DNA of 64,000 bases from Gnetum montanum. Lineage: Eukaryota > Streptophyta > Gnetopsida > Gnetales > Gnetaceae. Location: assembly GCA_015680685.1 (NCBI GenBank), contig MNCI01030541.1:174421-238420 (forward strand), read 5' to 3'. The notes below the pieces were generated by a model that saw nothing but the letters and a program-made list of their open reading frames with translations, did not search any database and was not told where the DNA came from. Shown here piece after piece: positions 12,613-22,970 of this stretch. The position numbers and the translations under genes are program-made. Positions within the stretch are counted from its first letter, which is position 1, and the number at the start of each line of letters is the position of its first letter.

Positions 12613-12923
12613 ACCTTGCTTGTGTAAGGTGTGATGCAGCATATGTAGTCATGCTATGTGCCTGCAAGATCCTACAAAAATCAACTAAAAAAACAATATC
12701 AAGTGGCAACTATTGTAAATATAGTTGAGATGAGCAAACGAAAAGAAAGCAGTGCAAAAAGTAATAGTTTTAGGTTGTTTCGGGCCAAGGCTTAGTTTAA
12801 GGCCTTTTCAGGCCATGATTTTTTTTTGTGTTTTTTTATGTTTTTTAAATGTAATGCATAAGCTAAGTGGCTAGTTGCATAAACAAAGTAGAAATGTGTA
12901 AACAAAGTGAAGCTGTGTGTAAA

Positions 12924-13940
12924 CTAGGCAAGCAGGTGAAATGTAAATGCATGAACAAATGCAACCCAAGCAAAAACTAAAAATGCATGGCCAATGGAGG
13001 CAAGGAGTGAGCTAGTGCTTAACGTGTTTTTAGCCAAGGAAAAGTTTTGATGACGTAGTTGCTTCCTAATTAGGTGTGGATTAGGGGGTGTGCAAGGCTT
13101 AGGATCCTTTGGGAGGCTATTGGCTTCAACCGCTTGTTTGGGTGTGTTAGCCTTAGGTGTTGTGGTGGTTGTCATAGGTGTACCACCAAGAAACTCCTCT
13201 TCCGAAACTTGCACCATGTCTATGTCATAGATAGTTGAAGAGGAGGCATTATCACCATGGATGATAACTTGACCACCTTCATATGGAAGGTGAATTTCTT
13301 GGTGGATGGGAGAGGAGACAGTCCTTAGTTAGGCTAGCCAAGGCCTGCCTTGAATCATGTTGAAACCTGGCATCTCCTCTATGACAGTGAAATTTGCACT
13401 AGTGGGGAATTGCTCTCCTGCCACAAAGCCTAAGTTGATTATACCCCTAACTATGACACATGATCCATTGAAGGATTTTAGATACATGGTTTTGGTTGAC
13501 CTAATTTCGTCCACCAGGCCTACCTTATCAATGATGGAGTACAAGACTATGTTTGTTACTAAACCATCATCGACATGCACTTTGCAAATGGTACACTGCC
13601 CAACACGTATGCTAATGGATAGTGGAGCTATAGTGACCTCCCCTTGTTTGGGGTTAACTTTGATTGTATCATCGTGAAAGAATAGAGATGTTGAACCAAA
13701 TTCTTGTGGTGCAGGGGGCAACATCATTGCATGAATGGATGCCTCATCTACAGGGATGTCCTTTATAACAAGAATGGATGCCAAGATTCGGGCCAATACT
13801 TGGTAGTGAGTAGATGAGGTCATGACTAGGTTGTACAAGCTCAACGTTGTGTTCTTTTGCTTAAGCATTTGTTTTACTTGGGTTAGTGTAGCTACGAAGT
13901 CCTTGTCATTAGTCGTTGTGTAGGCCTTGACTTCCTCCAT
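12924..13940 (-). pseudogene. Protease-containing C-terminal frame of the gag-protease element
   Basis: One minus-strand frame runs from 13940 to 12924 with a single TAG at 13329-13331. It contains VHVDDGLVTNIV near 13584-13549, a DDG-type retropepsin active site in a VLVDDGSALNI-like setting. NMIQGRPWLA near 13360 matches the conserved (V/L)LGRPW strand. After the stop come a VSSPIHQEIHLP-like segment and VIIHGD, which in Tat-type elements follow the protease core. A Thr/Pro-rich tail ends the frame. It is preceded by the gag frame in a different register, so a frameshift near 14.3 kb or a programmed frame change separates them. Confidence 0.75.
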
Positions 13941-14326
13941 GTGGCTTGAGAGACAAATCTCTCACGTAGGGAACTTGGGCCTGGATTGCTTGGCCTGCTT
14001 GGGGGTAAGGGCCCTAGTGTTTGGTTGTTGCTTGCTAGTTGTGGCCTTTGCTTTGGCCTTGGGGGTTGTGAGGTGCTCGTTTGTCCTCTTGCGTTGCCAT
14101 TTGGTGGGCCTACCCAGGTTGCTAGTGGGATCAAATCTCAAGGGAGGAGAGATTGAGACATTGCCCACTATTGGGCTTTGGGTAGGCAAGGGGCCATCAT
14201 GTTGTGAGGCCCTTATGACAAAGGGTAGTTTACGAGTTGTTGTAGAGGTTATTATGTAACTAACTTGTTGTGGCACCTTGATGATGAAAGGTTGCTTAGT
14301 GATTATTGTTGCTGCGTCATGCCAGT

Positions 14327-16441
14327 TTAATGTCTTAGTAGACGATTGGTTCGGAACTTTAACCAAAAAGGGTGTTCTGGGTGCCTGAGGTGGCATTTTG
14401 ATAAGGGGACCTTTTCCTTGTTAGGAGGAACACAGATCACAAAAGGTTTTTGCACAGGTTTGGGCTTGCCACCTATGCTAATGGAATTTATGACATAGGA
14501 GGCATCGTCTGTGTTGGGTTGACTTATCGTGTCGATCACCAGTTGGCCTCATTCTATCATTCCTTGCAGGTCGTCCTACAAAGCACGACAGTTATCCATA
14601 CTATGACTAGACAATTGATGGTAATGATAGTATTGGTCCAATTTAAAATGTTGTGGGACTAGGGGTTCATTTGGTACTGCTAATGTGGGGTTCCTTAGTA
14701 GTTCGCAGTACCTATCATGTTTTTGGCAAGTAATCACCGATACATGTTTGTGTTGGATTCACTCGGATTTCAAGAGTTGCTCCAGTAGTTCAGAGGGTTC
14801 CATTGGTGGTGGTGTATATTTTGAGCAGTCCTTGCACTGAAAGTTGGGCCTTGGGATAGCCCCTGCTAATGTAGGCGAGTTGGCACTAGAGTTGGCAATT
14901 TTGTCAACTAGGGCCTTGGGTTGCTTAACTATTGGGCCCCAGTTGGTTGCTTTTGTGCTTGCGGCCACGGTTGCTACTATTGTGTGTTGCTTGCGAGCAT
15001 GTTGGTTTCTATAGGCCACATAAGCTAGGTCATTGCTAGCTTGCGCTACTTCCTCTATGCTTTTTGCTTGGGCAAAGGCTTGGCTAAGAGACTTTGGGGC
15101 TAAATAATATAGTTTGGACTTAATGAAGTCATTTACTGCACCTTTGAAGATGACCAGTAGATGTGCCTCCGCTAGGGGTTCATGCATTTCACTCAATGCA
15201 GCATTCGAATGTTGGAGAAATTTTGGCATGGGCTCTAGAGGCCCCTGCTTAACCTGCATGAGCTGGTCGAGGGTTGTTTCAAGCTTTAGGTTGTACCTGA
15301 AGCGTGTCACAAATTGGCTTATGAGATCCTCCAAAGAGGAGATTGAGGCCTTGGGTAGCATGTGATACCAATCTAAGGCCTTGCCAGTGAGTGACATGGG
15401 GAACACGCGCATGATGGCGTGTGGCCAAGCTTGAAGGAGTAGGCACTCAGATTGAAATGTGACCAAGTGTGCGTTGGGGTCCCCTTCACCATTGTACTTG
15501 GTGAATTGTGGCAGCTGGACCCCAGTTGGAAGAGTTAGAGGTGGTACTGTAGGACTTATGGGATCATCTTGGTAGAAGTCCACCACCTTGATGGTGTTAG
15601 AGGAGGTAGTCTTAAGTCGGTTGATCTCCTTCGTCAAGCTTTGGATTAGCTAGAATGCCTAATCCAAGCTTGGGGATGTGCTAGCCGGTTGCATTGGCTG
15701 GGCTTGGGTTGGTTGCATAGCATAGGGCAGAATTGTTGGCTGTGAAGTTTGCCAGTTTAACATCATAGCGAATGAGCATTGCCAGTTTACCGTCATAGCG
15801 AACGGTTGTTGATGTGTTGGCTGAGCAATGGGTGTGGTGATCGAAGTAGGCCACACATGAGTGGGTTAGACAAACACTACTGATGCCAACGAGACAGTTG
15901 GAACGTAGGATGCTTGAGTTATTTGGGGTTGGGATGTGGCCCCTACATGAGCATAGTGTTGGGCAAATGCATTAGTTGCTTGCAAGGAAGGCTAAATTGG
16001 CATGGTCACCATCTCGGAGAGGATGGGTGGACCAAATTGAGAAGGGGCTGTACTAGGGAGTGGTCGTTGGAAGATAGTGTAGAGGGGGCTCTCATGCTCA
16101 GAGTGGGCCTCGAACTCATCTTCTTCCTTCTATGAGGCTTCCTCATAGGTTGTCCTTGTATCATGCTTGTTTGCACAGATAAGTTGAGACAACAACTGGT
16201 GGTAGGACTCCGTGAGTGGGATTATGTCAAAAAAGGAAGGGTTGTACTCCCGTCCATTTTGGTGGACTCGTTCATAGTCCTGTTTTGCCTCCAAATCAAG
16301 GTAATCCATTGGTAATCCTGCTTGGATTTTGGCATAAACAAAATTGTATTGTTCGTAGCTTAGTGTAGCATGCTTTGGCTGGGTCCTAGTGTCAAATGTG
16401 TTAGACACCAATGTGGAAGATTGATCTAGATTCATATTCAT
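14327..16441 (-). pseudogene. Gag polyprotein of the non-autonomous Tat-like element
   Basis: A single minus-strand register from 16441 to 14327 (about 705 codons) reads as gag if about seven stops are ignored. These are TAG near 16135, 15993, 15870, 15659 and 15650, and TGA near 14757 and 14550. The longest open piece (15637-14759, 292 codons) carries the Retrotrans_gag domain: VQLPQFTKYNGEGDPNAHL, then FPMSLTGKALDWYHMLP, then LISQFVTRFRY, then LAEAHLLVIFKGAVNDF. Downstream HSMDNCRALQDDLQGMI matches the segment conserved after gag in Tat/Ogre-type elements. No zinc knuckle is evident. It would package RNA into virus-like particles in the cytoplasm. Confidence 0.8.
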
Positions 16442-16862
16442 AGATCGGGTTGTGAGAGTTGTTGTTTGCAGAAAATGGCTAACTCTAAAAATTGCAGAAA
16501 AATGACTAAGTTTGCCGGTAGCAAAAAAATGTAAGAAAACGGCTAAGTGTAAAAATGCAGAAAAAATGGCTAAGTATGGAAATATAGAAAAAGTGCCACG
16601 TATGAAAACTGCTAAAAATGGTCAACTCTGGTGCTACACTTTCTACGCTAGAGCTTGCTACGCTATAGCTTGTCACACTCACTACGCTGGAGCTTGCTAT
16701 GCTATAGATTGTCATGCTCACTATGTTGAAGCTCGCTACGCTATAGCTTATCAAGCTCACTACACCAAAGCTTGCTACGCTTTGAGAACTTGTTACACTC
16801 TCTAGAACATCTAGAGTTTTGACTAAGTGCTAATCAAAAAATGGAGACGGAAATGATCAGGT
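16442..16862. repeat. Leader minisatellites of the gag-protease element
   Basis: Two arrays lie between the primer-binding site and gag. At 16460-16620 there are about five units of an A-rich word (AAAATGGCTAAGT). At 16625-16800 there are four units of about 40 bp containing GCTTGCTACGCTATAGCTTG, related in sequence to the LTR array. No coding motif is seen. Confidence 0.65.
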
Positions 16863-16878
16863 CCTTCTTTTAGCACCA
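16863..16878 (-). other. Primer-binding site candidate, gag-protease element
   Basis: The minus strand reads TGGTGCTAAAAGAAGG starting five bases inside the 5' LTR. TGG at this position is expected for pairing with a tRNA 3' CCA. The tRNA is not identified. Confidence 0.5.
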
Positions 16879-16883
16879 AAAAT

Positions 16884-18033
16884 TGTGACGTCCAAAAACG
16901 TCGGTGGCTAGAACACCAAGAGGTCACCAAGCGTACAACCTAACCCCAAATCTATGAGAGGGCAATGCTAGAGAAAATGGAAACGGGGTGCCCTAAATGG
17001 TCTTGTTGATCAAACAGGGACTTATGTGGTGTTAAAACGACCATGTGCGAGAAAAGTTTATACTACGTTACGTGCGGGCATCGGGTCCTACTAAGTTAGA
17101 GTGTAGAAAGGTGTCTTGGCCTAAGAACAGTGATGTGAACATGCAAACATGTATGAAAAAAGTGAGAAAATACAAGTGTTACGCTAAATGCCAAAGAGAA
17201 ATGCTTGAGAAATGCAACAAAGTTTGAGAATAGTAGTGCACCGCCCCCAAAAGAGGGAGCATAGCTGATTCACAAAGGGATACACAGTGTACAATAGGCA
17301 CAGTGGAAGCACAGTCACAGCCTCGATAGTGTCAGGTTGTGAAGTCTTGTGCTCACTGTGTTGAACTGTGCCTGCCAAGTTGATAGCCACGGTGTACCAT
17401 GTGATGTTCTACAAGGCTGCAATGGGGATGCAGTGTATCGTGCGATGTAGCTATGCCTCTCTACCAGTGTAGTGTGCTCTGGGTCTCGTTCACCCACGAA
17501 GCTAAGTGTCAAGATGCCAAAGTGCCAAATGCCAAATAAAAGTGCCAACTGCCTTACTAGTGAGAAATGAATCCCAACCCTCTTCCTCTTTTTTCAAAAG
17601 AGGGCACAAGGGTATTTATAGGGCTAGGGTTAGCCTAAAATGCGGATCAGGTGCCATGTGGCAATGTGGTGGGTGGAACCATGCTGTCTATTATGCTCGT
17701 CTTGTGTTATGCACAGGACATGGAACACTGTCTGCAACACTGAATAGGGTGCTACGCTGCAGTAGACATGGTGCTACACTACGCAGCGTGACAAGGTGCT
17801 ACGCTGCAATAGACATGGTGCTACGCTACGTAGCGTGACAGGGTGCTATGCTACACAGCGTGACAAGGTGCAAAAAGCACCATCATTCTGACACTTAGAA
17901 AAATTTTGCAAATTTGGCAATTGGAGTTGACTACACCCAACACTTTGAAAAAATTTGGGCAAAGTATCACTGTTTTGACACTTAGCCAAATTTGCAGTCG
18001 TGATGCTGAGACTCAAAATTTTGTGGTGTTTCA
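16884..18033 (-). repeat. 5' LTR of the gag-protease element
   Basis: It is the direct-repeat partner of 10055-11212 with the same TG...CA ends. A TATA box lies at 17614-17620 (minus). The array at 17745-17872 includes the perfect palindrome ACGCTACGTAGCGT at 17823-17836. It is followed by the ATGAC target-site duplication at 18034-18038. Confidence 0.9.
17614..17620 (-). promoter_or_regulatory. TATA box, 5' LTR promoter
   Basis: The minus strand reads CCCTATAAATACCC, as in the other LTR. It should start transcription toward the gag frame, roughly 25-35 bp to the left. Confidence 0.6.
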
Positions 18034-18109
18034 ATGACTCTAGGGTTTGTTTCAACAATTTTAAATAATTTTCACTAAAAGCTAGATAGCGCATGTAACA
18101 ACTAAAGTT

Positions 18110-18126
18110 CCTCAACAACAATGCCA
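18110..18126 (-). other. Primer-binding site of the Athila-like element
   Basis: The minus strand reads TGGCATTGTTGTTGAGG, one base inside the LTR end. Athila-type elements typically use TGGCGCCGTTGCCGGGG (tRNA-Asp type); the differences here are mostly C to T or G to A, fitting decay of that site. Confidence 0.6.
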
Positions 18127-18127
18127 A

Positions 18128-18636
18128 TGATGAACGACAAGGTACACCTATGCCCAACCATATGAATCACAAGTATTCATGCGATCTAGTTGAACTCCAC
18201 AAACCTTAAATTCCTAAGTACACTACTTCAAGGAATTGAAATTTAATCGAGATGATCATTGTCTTCGTAGTTCCACTCGTGAAGTACAAGTTTATGTTTA
18301 AGTGCAACTGAGGTATATGCTTTTTATCATTTCATATTTTATAAGTTTAATTGCCTAGAGCAAGAATAAAAGGTAAAGTAATTGAATATCTAGTTAATAT
18401 ACTACCTAGCTAACCGAACACAAGTACCTGTTCCCACTCTCCGAACACATCCTGAACACATATAACACTACTGGGTTACCAAGCGCTACATGTATGCTCA
18501 AAGTGGTCGTGCTTGTGTTCATTAACAACTGAATATTAATTGCTTAATTAAAGTGCATGAATATTAAATGCATTAAAGGAAACATTAATTTATTCTTAGT
18601 GCAGCAAGGATTATTAAAAGGGCTCATTTATTCTTA
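18128..18636 (-). repeat. Truncated 5' LTR of the Athila-like element
   Basis: It starts TGATGA like the left LTR and is alignable to it up to an AAAAGGG(C/T)TCAT block, after which similarity stops. About 300 bp of U3, including the TATA region, are missing. A short local duplication of TTTATTCTTAGTGCA(G/A)CAAG lies at the break. Confidence 0.75.
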
Positions 18637-21600
18637 GTGCAACAAGCATTATATAAGGTTCAGCAACTTTGCCCATACAATGTGGTGTTGCATTCCCACA
18701 TTAAGGGCCATCCAATTCAAAAAATCCAATCACCATTTAGCCATGAGTTAGGTTATCTTTGGGTTCTAAACTACACAAACAAGGCTTGGTTCAACAATCA
18801 TTGTTGGACTACACCTTAATATTACCCCCAAAATAGGTGACTAGGGATTGTATGTGAGGTGGGTACACACTTACGGATGGTGCTTGCATCATTGAAAACC
18901 TTCAGGTGTTATGTAGCTCAACCCCCTTGGGTCCAATAACTTAGGATATTAAGCCGAAGTAAGAATATGTCTAGATAGGATTGGATAGTGATGCTTATCT
19001 TCACATCTAGGGCATGATGTAAGCAAAACAAACAAACAATGTAACCATCCATTCAAGGTATGAAGATGAATATATTATTATTAGAATAATTAGTTAATGA
19101 TCCCTAAAAAGACTACATGCTTCACACAATGTACATCAATTAAATGCATCATCCACCTAATTAATAACTATGAGTTTAGGCGAATTGCTTATCCTAGGAC
19201 CCAAAGGGCTTCTAATCATAATTTATGTGGGTTAATTTTATGGGAACCAAATAAACATACATGGTCACATATTTTCTTTCTTTTCTTTGCACAAATAAAA
19301 CATTATAATTGCTAATAAATAAATGGAGTTAGTTCATTGTAGCAAAAAGAAATAAACAATATTGACTTTGCAAGAAAGGAAAATCTAACTACGACAATAC
19401 GTACAAAGACTTCTAGGCTTCCCAAGATGTAATATTCACACAATATAAATGAAAGAAATAATTGTGCATCTCAAGTATAATTTAAATACCATATAAGAAT
19501 TAGCTCACATTATACAATAGAGAGAGTTATAATGAGGGTTTGCTTTTCATGGAACAATTAGCTAATGTTTTCCTCCACTTTTAAACATCCAAAATTGGGT
19601 AAACAAAGACTAAAATTAGGGCCCAAACTTTTAGTAGTAAAATTTGTGTTTAGGAAAGATAGACGACTACAAAATAAATCTAAAATTATAATACACACAA
19701 TTCATGGGAGTTGGGATTTAATAAGGGTTTGTCTTATTTTGTTTTTGTTTCTCTCTATCAACCTAAGATATTTTTTAGGCTCTTCAATATATGTAATTGG
19801 GAGATAGAATCTTGGAGAGTAGACTACCAACCACAAAAATATAATAATAACAATACCATTTTTCTTTTTATTTCTCAAGCTGAAACAAAGAATAGATAAT
19901 CTCTAAACTCCTTTAGAAAAAAAAGAAGAGGCAAATTCTACATGTGGTGGGTGTCATTTCCATTTTTATCATTATTTAAATAAAAAATAAAAAAACAATG
20001 AACACTAGATAATAACCAAAATAAAAAAGAAAAAGAAAAAGAATGGCAACCTTTATATAACATTGTGCAATATGGAAAGAAGAAATAATAGTAAAATCTG
20101 ATATACACTAAACTTGAACACAATGATGGATTAACATGGTTCTAAACTTTGAAATTTTCATTACTAAATTTTTCAATGTCTCATGTTTTACATTGAGATA
20201 CATATAGACTTGAACAAAGGACCATTTAACAATGATTTAGGACATGACAACTTTTTTAAGAACCCTTCAAAATTGATCCACAAATAATCAACAAAATAAA
20301 ACGTGTGCTTAACAAAGGATACTAAAAATCCTCATTATTATAAAAATAGTAATAAAATTGTTCCATGAAAATGAGTACTCAATGAACCCTTTGGCCATCT
20401 AGCTATGAAACACCAAGTCTTTCCAACCCTACAACATCTTGTAGCCCACATAAGAAAAACATTCGGGTTGGATAAAATGGTGGGGGCTAACACCATCAAG
20501 CATCTCAAAAAACTAAGCCCTTGTAGCCCACACAAGAGATCACCACCCTTTGATAGGATGATGGCATTTCTTATATATGTAAAAGATTATACCAACATGA
20601 AATACCAAGTGTACATGATACAAAGAAAATACTAACTCATTAGCCTAAAACATGCATGCCAAAAATTAGATCCAAGACATATGACTCCATGCATGACTCA
20701 CAACTCATAAGAAATCCCACATGCCCCCATGAAATACTCCTCACTTGTCCAAGCCAATATAACTTTAGGGTTTAGAATGTACAACTTTAAAGTTGAACTT
20801 GACGAATTTGAGAAAGAAGACACCTCAAGCTTGGGTTGTTGTCTAACTAATAACATCAAAAATTCAGCTTCAAGTTGCAAGTCCAAGATGTTGCTAAAAT
20901 CCTCTCACAAGATCTAAGAAAAAAATTTCCTGAATTAACCAAACAACCCCCAAAAATAAATCCCAAAAGCCTCTAGCAACAACATCAAAATCCACCTCCA
21001 AAGAGCCCAAAAAAAAACACTTAAAATAACCCAAGAGATGGTTGAGAGCAAACTTCCCCTCTATTTATAAGATAGGAGACCCTAAAACCTGGGTAAAGAC
21101 TTATGCACAAAACTTTACACAATGGATAAAGAATAGACAACCCATTTTTCAAAAATCCTTTTTTTATTCATGGCATCATTGCTACTTGTATTGGATAAGC
21201 AAGCTCTCATGAGGAAGTGGACATGTGAGAGTGAACACTTAAAAGAGAGTCACATAGTCCCTATTAAATGAGTTCTTTGTTCCTTTTCTAGCCATTACTA
21301 TGAAGTGGGCAATTTGCATATAAATAAAATAGATGTCATTATAAGCATATCATAGAGCATACATCACCATCCCACATTGACTTTTCTTATGGCCTCACCT
21401 TTTTGTCTTGTTTTAAGTCACTTTTTAGTTTACATGCTATAAAGGTTTTTAATTTATGTATGATCTTTATCTTTTTTCCATGTTTTCTATAATTAATCTA
21501 GTAAAAATCATTGATATTACACTTTTTGTCCATCCAACATTTTACATGTTGTGCCAGTCATAATGAGTACAAACATGCCATAGCTACCATGCTAGAAATT

Positions 21601-22871
21601 AATATTTTAATTGGAATAATGAAAATACAATCCCACTATATACTCATTAAAATCTCAAAATCTAGAGCTTGAATTGAAAAACTCACTGGAGATCTATACT
21701 CTAGGTGTAAAGCTAAGTTAGTCTACCAAATTTGAACATGATGCAACAAATATGAATTTTGATGTTTTTTAATTAATTAAATATTCAATAATTTCAAAAC
21801 TCTAACTAAACATCAAAATAAACCATGGATCCACATCATATTAATCTCCTACTATTATTTTAAAATAATGTTAGACTTTGCGATGCTTATATATATATAC
21901 TTAAAATAATAAAAAATAGATAGAAATTAGAAATAAATAGTAATCTTGCTTATATCACCCAAACAAAGGTCTTCGTATCACTAAGAAGCATTAGGCACAT
22001 CTATAAATATATATAAGTTTTAAAACAAATTAAAGCCTAAGTATTTAATACAATACGAAGGTCACATGTACAAATGTTGGGCATTATAATGGGACCCAAG
22101 AACACATGTTTAAATAATATAAAAAACATGTTTAATCTCAATGAAAGCAGATAAAATAGTGGTATGCATTTGGATACTATCTATGCGCACCGTAGCATTA
22201 ATAAGCTCTTAAGGAGGTTTGTGTGCTGTCCCCAGTGCTTGTGGTACTGTAATGATCGAGAAAAGAAAATGGGGCTTTCTAAACACTATCCTACCGAAAA
22301 ATATCAAATGTGTATGCAATATTTTGTTCCATCTCAGTCTAAAGAAGGCTTTTAGCTATTTTCTCTAAACTCTTGGTAATGCAAAACAGTAATACGAGAG
22401 GTTGTTGAAATCATAAAATCTTTGAAAGATAGAGTGATTAAGATTCATAAATTCTAAAAATCTAATTCTCTACCATAACAAAAGCACTTAACTAAAGCTA
22501 TGACGGTAATTAATAACTACCCCTAACTGTCAACAATTCACTCACCTCAGTTAATCCGGAAAAAAATTTGGTATTAGGAAAGAAGGAGAAACTATATTAC
22601 TTTTAACATACGTGGATAGGGTAGCTGAGAACAAACCTTGACAATAAAAAATAGTCTTCTCATAATGTCATCAACTATAAAGGCGCTGCAGGGTCTGTAA
22701 AATTATATTATGGGCAAAACATTCAATAGTCCTAGCAATATAATATCATTGACAAACTTGTGATCATGTTGAAATGTTTGGAGAAAAATATATGAGCAAA
22801 AAACTTCCATAGTCCTAGCAATGCAACCAATAAACTAAACAAATAGAACGAAGGGGTAAAATATCAGCCAC
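18637..22871. other. AT-rich intergenic stretch, no recognised gene
   Basis: No protein family motif was recognised on either strand; open frames are at most 80 codons. The segment at about 20640-21120 ends with CTATTTATAAGATAGGAG and has an LTR or promoter flavour, but no partner copy is present in the window. The last few hundred bases (below 22872) should contain the 3' UTR of the minus-strand host gene, including an imperfect direct repeat of ATAGTCCTAGCAAT at about 22725 and 22810. No clear polyadenylation signal was fixed. Confidence 0.5.
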
Positions 22872-22970
22872 TCAACCATGCATTCCAAAAAGAAAACCAT
22901 TTGAATGTGTAGGGACATTTAATACGGCATCTTCAATCTGCAAAGGCTGCCTAAATGGATTGATCTGTAC
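22872..22970 (-). CDS. Host gene terminal exon C
   Basis: This 99-bp exon begins after CAACAG and contains VQINPFRQPLQIED and SNGFLFGM, ending in TGA at 22874-22872. A 226-bp intron separates it from exon B. The terminal FLFGM is a plausible natural C-terminus for the family. Confidence 0.85.
   Translation of the reverse strand, partial: VQINPFRQPLQIEDAVLNVPTHSNGFLFGMHG

Larger units (their letters stand above)
10055..18033 (-). mobile_element. Non-autonomous LTR retrotransposon with gag-protease only (TR-GAG-like, Tat lineage)
   Basis: Two direct LTRs (1158 and 1150 bp) with TGTGACGTCC...GTGTTTCA ends flank 5.67 kb. A perfect 5-bp target-site duplication, ATGAC, sits at 10050-10054 and 18034-18038. 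On the minus strand a primer-binding site candidate follows the right LTR, and a polypurine tract precedes the left LTR. The inside codes a Retrotrans_gag domain and a protease; the remaining roughly 1.7 kb (11227-12923) shows no RT, RNaseH or integrase motif on either strand. I infer it was mobilised in trans by a related autonomous element. It is younger than the Athila-like element it interrupts. Confidence 0.85.
1344..18636 (-). mobile_element. Athila/Tat-like Ty3-gypsy retrotransposon, degenerate, carrying a nested element
   Basis: The minus strand reads, from high to low coordinates: truncated 5' LTR (18128-18636), primer-binding site, leader, gag, protease, RT, RNaseH and integrase (to 4382), an unassigned 3' region, polypurine tract and 3' LTR (1344-2194). 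The two LTRs share many exact blocks, for example around 1362-1890 and 18146-18632. The protease has the DLG form of active site (DLGSS) usual in Athila/Tat elements. Stops and frameshifts interrupt every domain, so the element is dead. An 8.0 kb element (10055-18033) splits its leader. The integrase C-terminus is not on the minus strand where expected but lies inverted at 3722-4380. Assignment to Athila rather than another Tat lineage rests on the primer-binding site and protease form. Confidence 0.8.

Noticed and set aside
13357-14259. Plus-strand frames of 106 and 110 codons opposite the nested element's protease region
   Set aside because: They are antisense shadows of the gag-protease frames, which carry recognised motifs.
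22164-22355. 63-codon plus-strand frame near the host gene's 3' end
   Set aside because: No motif or splice context; it overlaps the likely 3' UTR side of the minus-strand gene.
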